A stretch of 11,676 bases of DNA from an uncultured Subdoligranulum sp. (GCF_937890665.1 NZ_CALADU010000161.1:1-11676); one strand, 5' to 3'. Shown: positions 1 to 6,001, counted from the first letter of the stretch. Notes: generated from the letters alone by a model not told the origin. Numbers and translations: made by a program.

Positions 1-630
1 AGCCGCTATGCTGAGACTTGGGGTGCGCTGCGGGATGGTTCACTCGCTTTGGTGGTGCGTTCCCGTGCGGATAAGCTTGCCCAGAATATCGGCCCCGACA
101 CCTTGCCCTATCCCCTGCTGTGCGACGCAGAAGGGGTGCTGTATGACTATCTTGCCATTCCCCAAAGCAGCAGCACCTTGATGACCTATTCGCTGGAGGG
201 GTGGCGTATCCTGCGGGAGGCCAAAAAGCAAGGCTATCGCGCCGTCAAAGGCACGCCGCAGCAGTTGCCCTTGACCCTCATTCTGGATCAGGACGGCACC
301 GTACTGTTCAGCCACTACGGCGCCAGCTTGACCGATGTGCCGGAGGATTGTGCTTCCATCCAAAGTTTGCTGGAAGAGCTGGACTTGACCCCTGACGTTC
401 CCGATATTGAGGCAGATGTCTTTGCCCAAACTTATGCCGGCAATTCCGAGGATCCGCTCTTGGAGGAGGAACCCGAGGAGAGGCCTCGCCGCCGTTCCCG
501 CCATGGACGCCGCCGCCCAGCCCCGATGGATGATTTTTCCCCCGTCGAATCGATGCGAGGATACGATACCACGGATCTGGACAAAACTTCGGTGGTCAGT
601 CTATTCGACGACCCCTACGCCGAGGATTGA
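1..630 (+). CDS. Peroxiredoxin-like (AhpC/TSA, thioredoxin-fold) protein, 5' end missing
   Basis: The reading frame is open from base 1, so the N-terminus, including any peroxidatic Cys region, lies outside the window; 209 codons are visible before the TGA at 628-630. The first ~125 visible residues fit the second half of a peroxiredoxin-like fold: a strand (LALVVRS), a YPLLCDAEG-VLYDYLAI segment like the 'hPLLSDpdg.vakaYGv' stretch of AhpC/TSA proteins, and a PLTLILDQDGTVLFSHYG beta hairpin. Such proteins reduce peroxides in the cytoplasm, but without the N-terminus a catalytic role cannot be confirmed. The last ~80 residues are not part of that fold: an acidic run (LLEEEPEE) passes directly into an Arg-rich patch (RPRRRSRHGRRR), then an acidic end. 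A terminator follows at once. Fold assignment is moderately sure, enzymatic activity unsure. Confidence 0.7.
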   Translation, partial: SRYAETWGALRDGSLALVVRSRADKLAQNIGPDTLPYPLLCDAEGVLYDYLAIPQSSSTLMTYSLEGWRILREAKKQGYRAVKGTPQQLPLTLILDQDGTVLFSHYGASLTDVPEDCASIQSLLEELDLTPDVPDIEADVFAQTYAGNSEDPLLEEEPEERPRRRSRHGRRRPAPMDDFSPVESMRGYDTTDLDKTSVVSLFDDPYAED

Positions 631-655
631 GTACCGCCTCTTTCCCAACGAAAAT

Positions 656-694
656 ATCCCCCTGATGAAGCCCACGCTTCGTCAGGGGGATTTT
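656..694 (+). terminator. Intrinsic terminator after the peroxiredoxin-like gene
   Basis: A 15-bp stem (656-670 with 677-691; one G-U wobble) closes a 6-base loop CCCACG and runs into TTTT followed by GCTTTG. It lies 26 bases after the upstream stop codon. The complementary strand also has an A/T-rich flank, so it may serve the converging GNAT gene, which ends at 717, as well. Confidence 0.85.
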
Positions 695-716
695 GCTTTG
701 CCTCGCAAGGTTCCTT

Positions 717-1232
717 TTACCCTTCTGCCTCTGGGTTCAATTTTCCATAGATGCACAGATTTTGCCCCCGCCCCGCTTTGATGACCGCCTTTCGCAGGGT
801 CCCTTCCAAAACAAAACCATTCTTCTCCAACACTTTGCGGGACGCGATGTTTTCCTCATACACCATACCGGTCATGCGGACAAGCCCCAATGCCGCAAAG
901 GCCAACGGGCAGAACTGGCGTACCGCCTCGGTCATCACCCCTTGGGACCACCGGTTGGTAGCCAACGAATAGCCCAGCTCTGCATCCTTTCGGTAGACAT
1001 CCTGCTTCTGCTCCGCCGAGATCATCCCGACCACCTCACCATCGACAAGAATGGCCCGGAAAAGCCCCTCTTTTTCATCGTGCTGCCGTACATAGCACAG
1101 CCAACTATCGGCATCCGCCTCGGTGTACGGCTGGGGCAAGCGGTCCGACAAAAAACGCCGGTCCACCGCGTCACAAAGGGCAGCTATTGCCGCCCGGTCC
1201 TCCGCCTTCCATGGTCTTAGCTGTATCGCCAT
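717..1232 (-). CDS. GNAT family N-acetyltransferase (RimJ/RimL-like)
   Basis: A 171-residue cytoplasmic acetyltransferase that would move an acetyl group from acetyl-CoA to an amine; the substrate is unknown. Visible family marks: an N-terminal IQLRPWKAEDRAAI strand/helix, a central FRAILVDGEVVGMIS beta pair, and ELGYSLATNRWSQGVMTEAV (residues ~85-104), which matches the acetyl-CoA pyrophosphate-binding loop (usual form W-x-k/q-G-x-x-T/E-A). The C-terminal ENIASRKVLEKNGFVLEGTLRK is the classic RimJ/RimL-type ending. The start at 1232 is chosen because an AAGGAGG site sits about 8 bases upstream; longer in-frame starts run into cutC coding sequence. The Shine-Dalgarno overlaps the cutC stop (14-base gap), which implies one transcript and probable translational coupling. 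Family is certain, substrate is not; a ribosomal-protein target cannot be assumed. Confidence 0.88.
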   Translation of the reverse strand: MAIQLRPWKAEDRAAIAALCDAVDRRFLSDRLPQPYTEADADSWLCYVRQHDEKEGLFRAILVDGEVVGMISAEQKQDVYRKDAELGYSLATNRWSQGVMTEAVRQFCPLAFAALGLVRMTGMVYEENIASRKVLEKNGFVLEGTLRKAVIKAGRGQNLCIYGKLNPEAEG

Positions 1233-1246
1233 GACCTCTTCCTCCT

Positions 1247-2002
1247 TTATACGCACCGATGCAGTACCGCCTGCGCCGCACGCACTGCCTCGGCATCGGT
1301 CTGCTGGATATGCCATTCATCCAATCCGGGCAATCCCATCAGAACGCCTTCCCGACGAAAACGCATACCGCTTTCCACCAGCTTTTTACCGCTCATATGA
1401 AAAGCCCGGGCGCCGGGCAGACGGCGGCACAGTGTTTCGATCGCCTTATCATGAACCCCTGCGCCAATCAGCACCTCGGGCCCCTGACCGTCATCCCGCA
1501 GTGCCAACAGTGTTTCCAATACGTCCACACCTTCCAGACAGCTAGCTGCACCGCCGCTGGTCAACACCGTATCTACCCCCAGCCGAGCGGCGGCACGGTA
1601 GACCGCCGCCGGATCTCGGGCCACATCAATGCAGCGATGCAGCGTTGCAGGCCGATCCCCGCAAGCCTCCAGCAATTTCTCCATAGCAGGCTCCGCCAGA
1701 TCCCCTTCCGGCGTCAGGGCACCAATCACAAAGCCATCCGCTCCGCACTGACGCAGATTACGAATCTGGGCGCACAGCAGGTCGATTTCCGTTTCCTCAT
1801 AAAGGAAGTCCCCTGCCCGGGGGCGCATCAGGCAGCGCACCGGCAACGCACAAACGCCTTTGATTTGCTGCAACAATTCGCTGTAAGGGGTTAGACCGCC
1901 CACAGCCAGCGCACTGCAAAGCTCCAACCGGTCGGCGCCGCCTTCTGCTGCCGCTTTTGCCGAAGCTAGACTGTCCACACAAACTTCCAATACTGTTTTC
2001 AT
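1247..2002 (-). CDS. cutC: CutC family TIM-barrel protein (copper homeostasis family)
   Basis: A 251-residue protein, close to the ~248 of E. coli CutC. Family signatures run the full length: LEVCVDS at the N-terminus, GADRLELCSALAVGGLTP (residues ~22-39), RPRAGDFLY, TLHRCIDVARDP and VLTSGG, all strands or loops of the single CutC TIM barrel. Cys8 and Cys29 are in the positions of the conserved family cysteines. The family was named for copper sensitivity in E. coli, but that role has been disputed and no enzymatic reaction is firmly established. The start is backed by AAAGGAGGG about 8 bases upstream. It is the first gene of a two-gene operon with the GNAT gene and has a sigma-A-type promoter. 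No copper-responsive site is seen near it. Confidence 0.93.
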   Translation of the reverse strand: MKTVLEVCVDSLASAKAAAEGGADRLELCSALAVGGLTPYSELLQQIKGVCALPVRCLMRPRAGDFLYEETEIDLLCAQIRNLRQCGADGFVIGALTPEGDLAEPAMEKLLEACGDRPATLHRCIDVARDPAAVYRAAARLGVDTVLTSGGAASCLEGVDVLETLLALRDDGQGPEVLIGAGVHDKAIETLCRRLPGARAFHMSGKKLVESGMRFRREGVLMGLPGLDEWHIQQTDAEAVRAAQAVLHRCV

Positions 2003-2025
2003 GATCTACGCCCTCCTTTGTGGGC

Positions 2026-2054
2026 ATTGTACCATACCGCACCTGAAACAACAA
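2026..2054 (-). promoter_or_regulatory. Promoter of the cutC-GNAT operon
   Basis: On the minus strand a TTGTTG -35 (2049-2054) and a TACAAT -10 (2026-2031) are separated by 17 bases, placing the start about 15-20 bases before the cutC ribosome binding site. The -35 lies inside the T-rich tail of the terminator of the upstream gene. Confidence 0.7.
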
Positions 2055-2081
2055 CCCCCGGACGCATATGCGCCCGGGGGT
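2046..2081 (-). terminator. Intrinsic terminator of the small membrane protein gene
   Basis: On the minus strand a long GC-rich hairpin (2054-2081, up to 14 pairs counting one G-U wobble and a CGCATATGCG core) is followed by TTGTTGTTT. It lies about 50 bases after the stop at 2131. The plus-strand side has no T run, so it works on the minus strand only. Confidence 0.8.
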
Positions 2082-2130
2082 CATTGGATTATACACAACA
2101 CCTACACAATGGTAGGGGTAAGCAAAGCGA

Positions 2131-2400
2131 TTACGCCGCTCGGCCGCCACGTACAACACGCAGTTGTACCGGTTGCGCTTTGGGGGCCGGTTGTACCCTG
2201 CGAGAGACCGTCGTTTCCTCCGCAGGCAGCAGAATGCCGCAAGCTACATTCAGGGCCAGAATGCCCACTACCGCCAGCAAACCCGCAGCCCAGAGGGGCA
2301 GCGATCCGGCTGCTACTGCCGGAACCAATACCAAAAACAACACCATCGATCCGGTAGCCGCCAATTTTGCCACCATTGCCTTGATCCACGCCTGTTTCAT
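2131..2400 (-). CDS. Small membrane protein with two hydrophobic segments, function unknown
   Basis: I do not recognise a family. The 89-residue product starts MKQAWIKAMVAKLA, a basic amphipathic head. Two hydrophobic stretches follow, roughly residues 18-32 (MVLFLVLVPAVAAG) and 36-58 (LWAAGLLAVVGILALNVACGILL), separated by a short turn, which suggests a helical hairpin in the cytoplasmic membrane. The C-terminus is basic and Pro/Gln-rich (RRVQPAPKAQPVQLRVVRGGRAA), so both ends are probably cytoplasmic. The start at 2400 is preferred because GGGGGA lies 7 bases upstream; ATG at 2415 (adding MGEPS) is possible but has a poor site. The gene has its own promoter and terminator and diverges from an autocleavable repressor gene, which probably controls it. 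Confidence 0.7.
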   Translation of the reverse strand: MKQAWIKAMVAKLAATGSMVLFLVLVPAVAAGSLPLWAAGLLAVVGILALNVACGILLPAEETTVSRRVQPAPKAQPVQLRVVRGGRAA

Positions 2401-2453
2401 ACTTGGTTCCCCCATTTCTTTATTGTGCGGGCCGCCCCGCATTCGCCGCATGT

Positions 2454-2470
2454 AACAACTCTTTGTTGTT
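2454..2470. promoter_or_regulatory. Inverted repeat AACAAC-N5-GTTGTT, candidate repressor operator
   Basis: A perfect 6-bp inverted repeat with a 5-base spacer (TCTTT) lies just downstream of the -10 box of the small membrane protein promoter, about where transcription should start. GTTGT/ACAAC half-sites recur in the same intergenic region at 2499-2503, 2519-2523, 2572-2576 and 2632-2636. The pair AGTTGT (2498-2503) and ACAACT (2519-2524) flanks the minus-strand -35 box. The likely binder is the neighbouring XRE/S24 repressor; that is inference. Confidence 0.5.
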
Positions 2471-2480
2471 CATTGACTCT

Positions 2481-2509
2481 ACTATAATACTACTTTGAGT
2501 TGTTGTCAA
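2481..2509 (-). promoter_or_regulatory. Promoter of the small membrane protein gene
   Basis: The minus strand shows a consensus TTGACA -35 (2504-2509), a 17-base spacer and TATAGT as -10 (2481-2486). This is a strong sigma-A-type promoter for a small unknown gene, which fits a gene kept off by a repressor. The leader before the ATG at 2400 is about 75 bases. Confidence 0.75.
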
Positions 2510-2552
2510 GTGAATTTTACAACTTTATTTTGATTTATTTTGGCATTTTCTC

Positions 2553-2581
2553 TTTACAAAGACCACGTTGGGTTGTATAAT
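2553..2581 (+). promoter_or_regulatory. Promoter of the XRE/S24 repressor gene
   Basis: TTTACA (2553-2558), a 17-base spacer and a perfect TATAAT (2576-2581). A GTTGT half-site (2572-2576) touches the -10, and TTGT-N12-ACAA (2573-2592) brackets it, so autoregulation by the encoded repressor is plausible. Confidence 0.8.
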
Positions 2582-2637
2582 AAGGATAACAAACCTGCAT
2601 ATTACCCATCACCTCTTTTTCAGCAAGGAGTACAACT

Positions 2638-3267
2638 ATGTTTGCAGATCGATTGAAAGAAGCCCGCAAAGCCAAAAAGTTCAGTCAAGCAGAAATTTCC
2701 CGGATGCTGGGCGTTACCCAGCAAGCCGTAGGAAAATGGGAGACCGGCCGCTCCACCCCGGATCCCCAGACCGTTGCACGTCTGGCAGAGATTTTGGACA
2801 CCACTGCGGATGTTCTGCTCGGTTTGCAAAAGAGCCCTGCGGAGGCACCGGCTGTGGGACGGTACGCCTTCAGCCGTTACGCCGAGTGTCTGATCCCGGT
2901 GGTGGGTACCGTCCGGGCCGGTTACGGTTCCCTCGCTTTTGAGGAGGACTACGGCAAGGAATATGCCAGCGTAAAAGATCCGCAGAACTACTTCTACCTT
3001 GTGGTCAAAGGCGATAGTATGGAACCGCGTATCTCGGATGGAGATTTGGCGCTGGTCCATCGTCAGAACACGCTGGACAACGGTGACCTTGGCGTACTTG
3101 TCTACGGCGCAGACGGAGAAGGCACCCTAAAGAAGTACATCCAGCGTGGCAACTCGGTCATTCTGCATCCCTTCAACCCCGCCTATGAGGAGTTGGTCAT
3201 CAAGGGGGAAGAACTGGATCATCTCTACATTGCCGGCAAGGTGGTCGAAACCAAAGCCAAGTGGTAA
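2638..3267 (+). CDS. LexA-like XRE-family repressor with S24 autopeptidase domain
   Basis: A 209-residue two-domain transcription factor. Residues ~3-62 form a Cro/C1-type helix-turn-helix (FSQAEISRMLGVTQQAVGKWETGRSTPD, with the Gln-Gln recognition helix and W-E-x-G-R turn). Residues ~86-205 are a LexA/UmuD/C1-type S24 peptidase: a likely self-cleavage bond Ala94-Gly95 within IPVVGTVRAGYG, a nucleophile Ser127 in KGDSMEP, and the general base Lys165 in GTLKKY. All three elements needed for RecA-stimulated autocleavage are intact. The DNA-binding domain is phage-repressor type rather than the winged helix of true LexA, so this is not the housekeeping lexA. AAGGAG lies 7 bases before the ATG. 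It diverges from a small membrane protein gene and is followed, same strand, by two DNA-repair-type genes. No phage genes are nearby. Domain calls are firm; the targets are inferred. Confidence 0.92.
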   Translation: MFADRLKEARKAKKFSQAEISRMLGVTQQAVGKWETGRSTPDPQTVARLAEILDTTADVLLGLQKSPAEAPAVGRYAFSRYAECLIPVVGTVRAGYGSLAFEEDYGKEYASVKDPQNYFYLVVKGDSMEPRISDGDLALVHRQNTLDNGDLGVLVYGADGEGTLKKYIQRGNSVILHPFNPAYEELVIKGEELDHLYIAGKVVETKAKW

Positions 3268-3334
3268 CCTTCCGCCAACATCTGTATTGTATCAAGCTGC
3301 TTGTCCCATAATGTGGACTTTCAGAAATCAGCCC

Positions 3335-3396
3335 AAAAAATGCTGCCCGCGGCAGGCTTGTCAAACAAGCGTATGCGGCGGGCTGTATTTTTTATA
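3335..3396 (+). terminator. Large terminator/attenuator-like hairpin between the repressor and radical SAM genes
   Basis: AAAAAAT...GCCCGC (3335-3350) pairs with GCGGGC...ATTTTTT (from about 3378 to 3393), with one mismatch and one wobble. An inner stem GCTTGT-CAA-ACAAGC (3356-3370) is nested inside, and the T run continues to about 3393. It lies 67 bases after the repressor stop and only ~25 bases before the ATG of the next gene. It should stop most repressor transcripts; partial read-through would make it an attenuator for the repair genes. Confidence 0.7.
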
Positions 3397-3419
3397 CCCT
3401 TTTTTCAGGAGAACAAGCA

Positions 3420-4784
3420 ATGGATTTGGGTGAGAAACTGGAGATTTTGGCCGACAGTGCCAAATACGACGTAGCTTGCACTTCCAGCGGCGTGGATCGC
3501 CCGGGGGAACACGGCAGTCTGGGTAGCTGTGCGGCAGCAGGCATCTGCCATGCGTTCACCCCTGACGGACGCTGCGTCTCCCTTTTGAAAGTTCTTTACT
3601 CCAACGCCTGTTCCTATGACTGCCGTTACTGCGTGAACCGTCGTTCCAACGACCGCCCCCGTGCCACCTTTACACCGCGGGAATTGGCGGATCTGACCAT
3701 CGGTTTCTATCGACGCAACTATATCGAGGGGCTCTTCCTATCCAGTGCCGTATTGGGCACCCCCGACCGGACCATGGAACTGATGATCGAAGCATTGCGC
3801 ATTCTGCGCAATGAATATCATTTCCGCGGCTACATCCATGCCAAAACAATCCCCGGTGCCGATCCGCTGCTGATTGAACGGCTGGGTTTGCTGGCCGACC
3901 GGCTCTCTGTCAACATTGAACTTCCCAGCGAAGCCAGTTTGAACCAACTGGCACCCGACAAAAAGAAAAACGCCATTCTGCGCCCCATGGGGCAGATCGC
4001 CGTTCAAAGTGCCCAAAGCCGTCGGGAATTGGCGGTTTACAAGCGTGCCCCCGCCTTTGCCCCGGCCGGGCAAAGTACCCAAATGATCATCGGCGCCACC
4101 CCGGAAAGTGACCGCCATATTCTAAACCTAACCGAAGGATTATACAAAAAATACGCGCTGAAGCGCGTATTCTTCTCTGCTTATCTTCCCATTGTGTCCG
4201 ACGAGCGCCTGCCGGCTCTTTCCACCCGGCCACCGTTGCTGCGGGAGCATCGCCTTTACCAAGCGGACTGGTTGCTGCGGTACTATCATTTTTCTGCGGG
4301 AGAGCTTCTCAGCGAGGAGGAGCCCAACTTCGACCCCTATCTGGACCCCAAATGCACTTGGGCGGTCCGTCATCCCGAGTTTTTCCCGGTGGAGGTAAAC
4401 ACCGCTGACCGCGCTGCTCTCCTGCGGGTTCCGGGCATCGGCCCCAAAAGTGCCACCCGCATCGTACAGGCGCGGCGCCTGCAAACGCTGGGCATGCCGG
4501 AACTCAAGCGCATTGGGGTGGTGCTCAAACGTGCCCAGTATTTTATCACTTGCAACGGCCATGCGCCGGGTCACGGGACCCGTGCCGAAATTGCCGGGGC
4601 TCTCTTGGATCCCAAAGCTTTCGGCGTGGGCGTTCAGCAGTTGAGTCTGGATGATTTTACCGCCAAGCCTTTACCGGCAGCCGCCCCTGCCGTCCATGAA
4701 CTGGCGGACCACGGAGTGGCCGCCCACGAAGCCGCCCAGTTGGTGCGGGAGGAGGCCCTGACATGCCTTATGCAGCGAATGTGA
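3420..4784 (+). CDS. Putative DNA modification/repair radical SAM protein with C-terminal helix-hairpin-helix
   Basis: A 454-residue protein of the radical SAM family annotated as 'putative DNA modification/repair radical SAM protein' (the SplB-like group usually found beside a DUF4130 protein). The cluster-binding motif CxxxCxxC is Cys64, Cys68 and Cys71 (ACSYDCRYCVNRRSND). It would hold a [4Fe-4S] cluster, cleave S-adenosylmethionine and start radical chemistry, presumably on DNA; the true substrate is not known. Extra cysteines at 20, 37, 43 and 52 precede it. The barrel continues through IEGLFLSSAV, HFRGYIHAKTIPGAD and LSVNIELPSE. Near residues 324-380 a helix-hairpin-helix (VNTADRAALLRVPGIGPKSATRI) gives nonspecific DNA binding. 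The start has AGGAG 8 bases upstream. It overlaps the next gene by 22 bases, so the two are translated together. No convincing promoter is seen directly upstream. Confidence 0.9.
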   Translation: MDLGEKLEILADSAKYDVACTSSGVDRPGEHGSLGSCAAAGICHAFTPDGRCVSLLKVLYSNACSYDCRYCVNRRSNDRPRATFTPRELADLTIGFYRRNYIEGLFLSSAVLGTPDRTMELMIEALRILRNEYHFRGYIHAKTIPGADPLLIERLGLLADRLSVNIELPSEASLNQLAPDKKKNAILRPMGQIAVQSAQSRRELAVYKRAPAFAPAGQSTQMIIGATPESDRHILNLTEGLYKKYALKRVFFSAYLPIVSDERLPALSTRPPLLREHRLYQADWLLRYYHFSAGELLSEEEPNFDPYLDPKCTWAVRHPEFFPVEVNTADRAALLRVPGIGPKSATRIVQARRLQTLGMPELKRIGVVLKRAQYFITCNGHAPGHGTRAEIAGALLDPKAFGVGVQQLSLDDFTAKPLPAAAPAVHELADHGVAAHEAAQLVREEALTCLMQRM

Positions 4785-5548
4785 GCGATATCGCCTACCA
4801 CTATGACGGCAGTTTTGCCGGTTTTTTGTGCTGCATTTTTGAAAGTTTTGCCCGCCATGAAATCCCGTCTGCGGTCTGTTCCCCGGAGGAGGGCCAGATG
4901 ACGCTGTTCGGCATGCGGGAAATTCTCACCGATCCCGCCCATGCGCAGCGCGTAGCCACCGGCCTGCGCCGTTTAGGCTCGGTCGTACGGGACCGCATCA
5001 CCACCGGCTTTCTCTGCACCGAGCCGGGCAAAGATCTAAGTTTGCTACGGTTTGCCCGGCTCTGTTTTGATTTGGGCCCCCGAGCCGCTCAAATGCTGGG
5101 CAACGCCGATGCGGCCGCTGCCTTTGCCATAGAGCGCGCTGTCACCGGGGAGGCACACCGCTACATTGAGTTCATCCGCTTTGAGGAGCGGGACGGCATG
5201 TTGGGTGCCGTCATTCATCCCAAACACCACGTCTTGCCACTGCTGCGCGGCCATTTTTGCAGCCGGCTGCCCGATGAGGACTTTCTGATTTTTGATGCCA
5301 CCCACGGTTCTGCATTGCTTCGGCAAGGAAATCACGTTCAATATCTGACGATGACCCACTACGAGCCTTCCACCGACGAGTCCGAACAAAACTGGCAAGC
5401 CCTTTGGAAGCGCTTTTTCCGTGCGTTAACCATCGAAGAACGCCGCAACGAACGGGCACAACAAGGCCACGTTTTTAAACGGTTTTGGCCCGATATGTGC
5501 GAGATGCAGCCGGACCTGCCCGCCGCAGAGCCCTCCGCTCACTCATAG
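4763..5548 (+). CDS. DUF4130-type putative DNA repair protein, partner of the radical SAM protein
   Basis: A 261-residue protein of the 'probable DNA metabolism' family that travels with the preceding radical SAM protein. Family traits are the N-terminal IAYHYDGSFAGFLCCIFESF, the central helical region, and HRYIEFIRFEERDGMLGAVIHPKHHVLPLLRGHFCSRLPDEDFLIFDATHGSALL. In some bacteria this domain is fused to a uracil-DNA glycosylase domain; here it is free-standing and I see no glycosylase motif, so it should not be called a glycosylase. The ATG at 4763 is chosen because GGGAGGAGG lies about 7 bases upstream, although a GTG at 4781, inside the overlap with the upstream stop, would begin nearer the conserved sequence. 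Its end overlaps the convergent BlaI-type gene by 10 bases with no terminator between. Confidence 0.85.
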   Translation: MPYAANVSDIAYHYDGSFAGFLCCIFESFARHEIPSAVCSPEEGQMTLFGMREILTDPAHAQRVATGLRRLGSVVRDRITTGFLCTEPGKDLSLLRFARLCFDLGPRAAQMLGNADAAAAFAIERAVTGEAHRYIEFIRFEERDGMLGAVIHPKHHVLPLLRGHFCSRLPDEDFLIFDATHGSALLRQGNHVQYLTMTHYEPSTDESEQNWQALWKRFFRALTIEERRNERAQQGHVFKRFWPDMCEMQPDLPAAEPSAHS

Positions 5549-5931
5549 TCGTATTCAGGATTGGCGGCTTGGTATTCGCCCAGCCACCGCAGCAATCGCT
5601 CAATATCGGCATAGCTGATTCGGTTGGTGTCGGCCAACGCGCGCACAAAGCCGCGCAGGTCGCCGCCATACAGCGTTCGCAGATGCGCTTCACTGACCGC
5701 ACCACAGTAGGTCAAACGGCGCACCAACGGTGTATACAGATTCTTATTGCCCTGCTTTTCGGAGCGGACAAAGGATTTTTTCTCCAACCGGAGCAAAAAG
5801 TTCAACAGCGTAGTGTCCGCCCAGTGGCAATCTAGCGGCAGCTTGGCCGCGATTTCACGGCGCGTAGCCGATCTGCCGCACTCCCAAAGTGCGGTCATCA
5901 CTTGTTCTTCACTGCGAGAGAGTGTTTCCAT
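5539..5931 (-). CDS. BlaI/MecI/CopY family winged-helix repressor
   Basis: A 130-residue repressor of the Penicillinase_R family. Residues 1-70 are a winged helix (LSRSEEQVMTALWECGRSATRREIAAKL, then WADTTLLNFLLRLEKKSFVRSEKQGNKNLYTPL). The C-terminal part (GGDLRGFVRALADTNRISYADIERLLRWL) is the usual dimerisation helix pair. Family members bind TACAnnTGTA-type boxes as dimers and are released by BlaR1/MecR1 protease cleavage or by metal. No BlaR1-type sensor, beta-lactamase or copper ATPase is in the window, and CopY's CxC metal pair is absent from the C-terminus (it ends PEYDYE), so the signal is unknown. GGGAAG precedes the ATG. Two boxes cover its own promoter and leader, showing likely autorepression. 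Confidence 0.9.
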   Translation of the reverse strand: METLSRSEEQVMTALWECGRSATRREIAAKLPLDCHWADTTLLNFLLRLEKKSFVRSEKQGNKNLYTPLVRRLTYCGAVSEAHLRTLYGGDLRGFVRALADTNRISYADIERLLRWLGEYQAANPEYDYE

Positions 5932-5944
5932 ATTGCTTCCCTTT

Positions 5945-5985
5945 TACGTTTGTAGTAATATTTCTTTTTATATTTTACATTTGTA
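5945..5985. promoter_or_regulatory. Two BlaI/CopY-type operator boxes in the repressor's own leader
   Basis: TACATTTGTA (5976-5985) is a perfect TACAnnTGTA palindrome and TACGTTTGTA (5945-5954) has one change. Each sits inside a near-identical 16-bp direct repeat, TTTTACrTTTGTAGTA (5942-5957 and 5973-5988), offset by 31 bp or about three helical turns, so two dimers would bind the same DNA face. The first overlaps the -10 and the second lies just before the ribosome binding site. Confidence 0.75.
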
Positions 5986-6001
5986 GTAGCTATTCTGTCC
6001 A
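5972..6001 (-). promoter_or_regulatory. Promoter of the BlaI-type repressor gene
   Basis: On the minus strand TGGACA (5996-6001) and TAAAAT (5972-5977) are separated by 18 bases; each is one base from consensus. The perfect operator at 5976-5985 overlaps the -10 by two bases. Confidence 0.6.

Noticed and set aside
40..504. A minus-strand open frame opposite the peroxiredoxin-like gene
   Set aside because: The plus-strand frame encodes a recognisable thioredoxin fold; the antisense has no start signal or family.
2086..2116. TATAAT on the minus strand and a CCTAC/GTAGG hairpin as a promoter or second terminator downstream of the membrane protein gene
   Set aside because: No -35 at proper spacing for the TATAAT, and the small hairpin has no T run. 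The strong terminator next to it explains the region.
2638..3267. Prophage remnant or housekeeping lexA as the explanation for the S24 repressor
   Set aside because: No integrase, Cro, excisionase, attachment repeats or phage genes are near, and the DNA-binding domain is Cro/C1-type rather than the LexA winged helix.
3356..3370. GCTTGT-CAA-ACAAGC palindrome as an extra operator for the S24 repressor
   Set aside because: It is the inner arm of the terminator hairpin, which explains it, and its half-site orientation differs from the AACAAC-N5-GTTGTT element.
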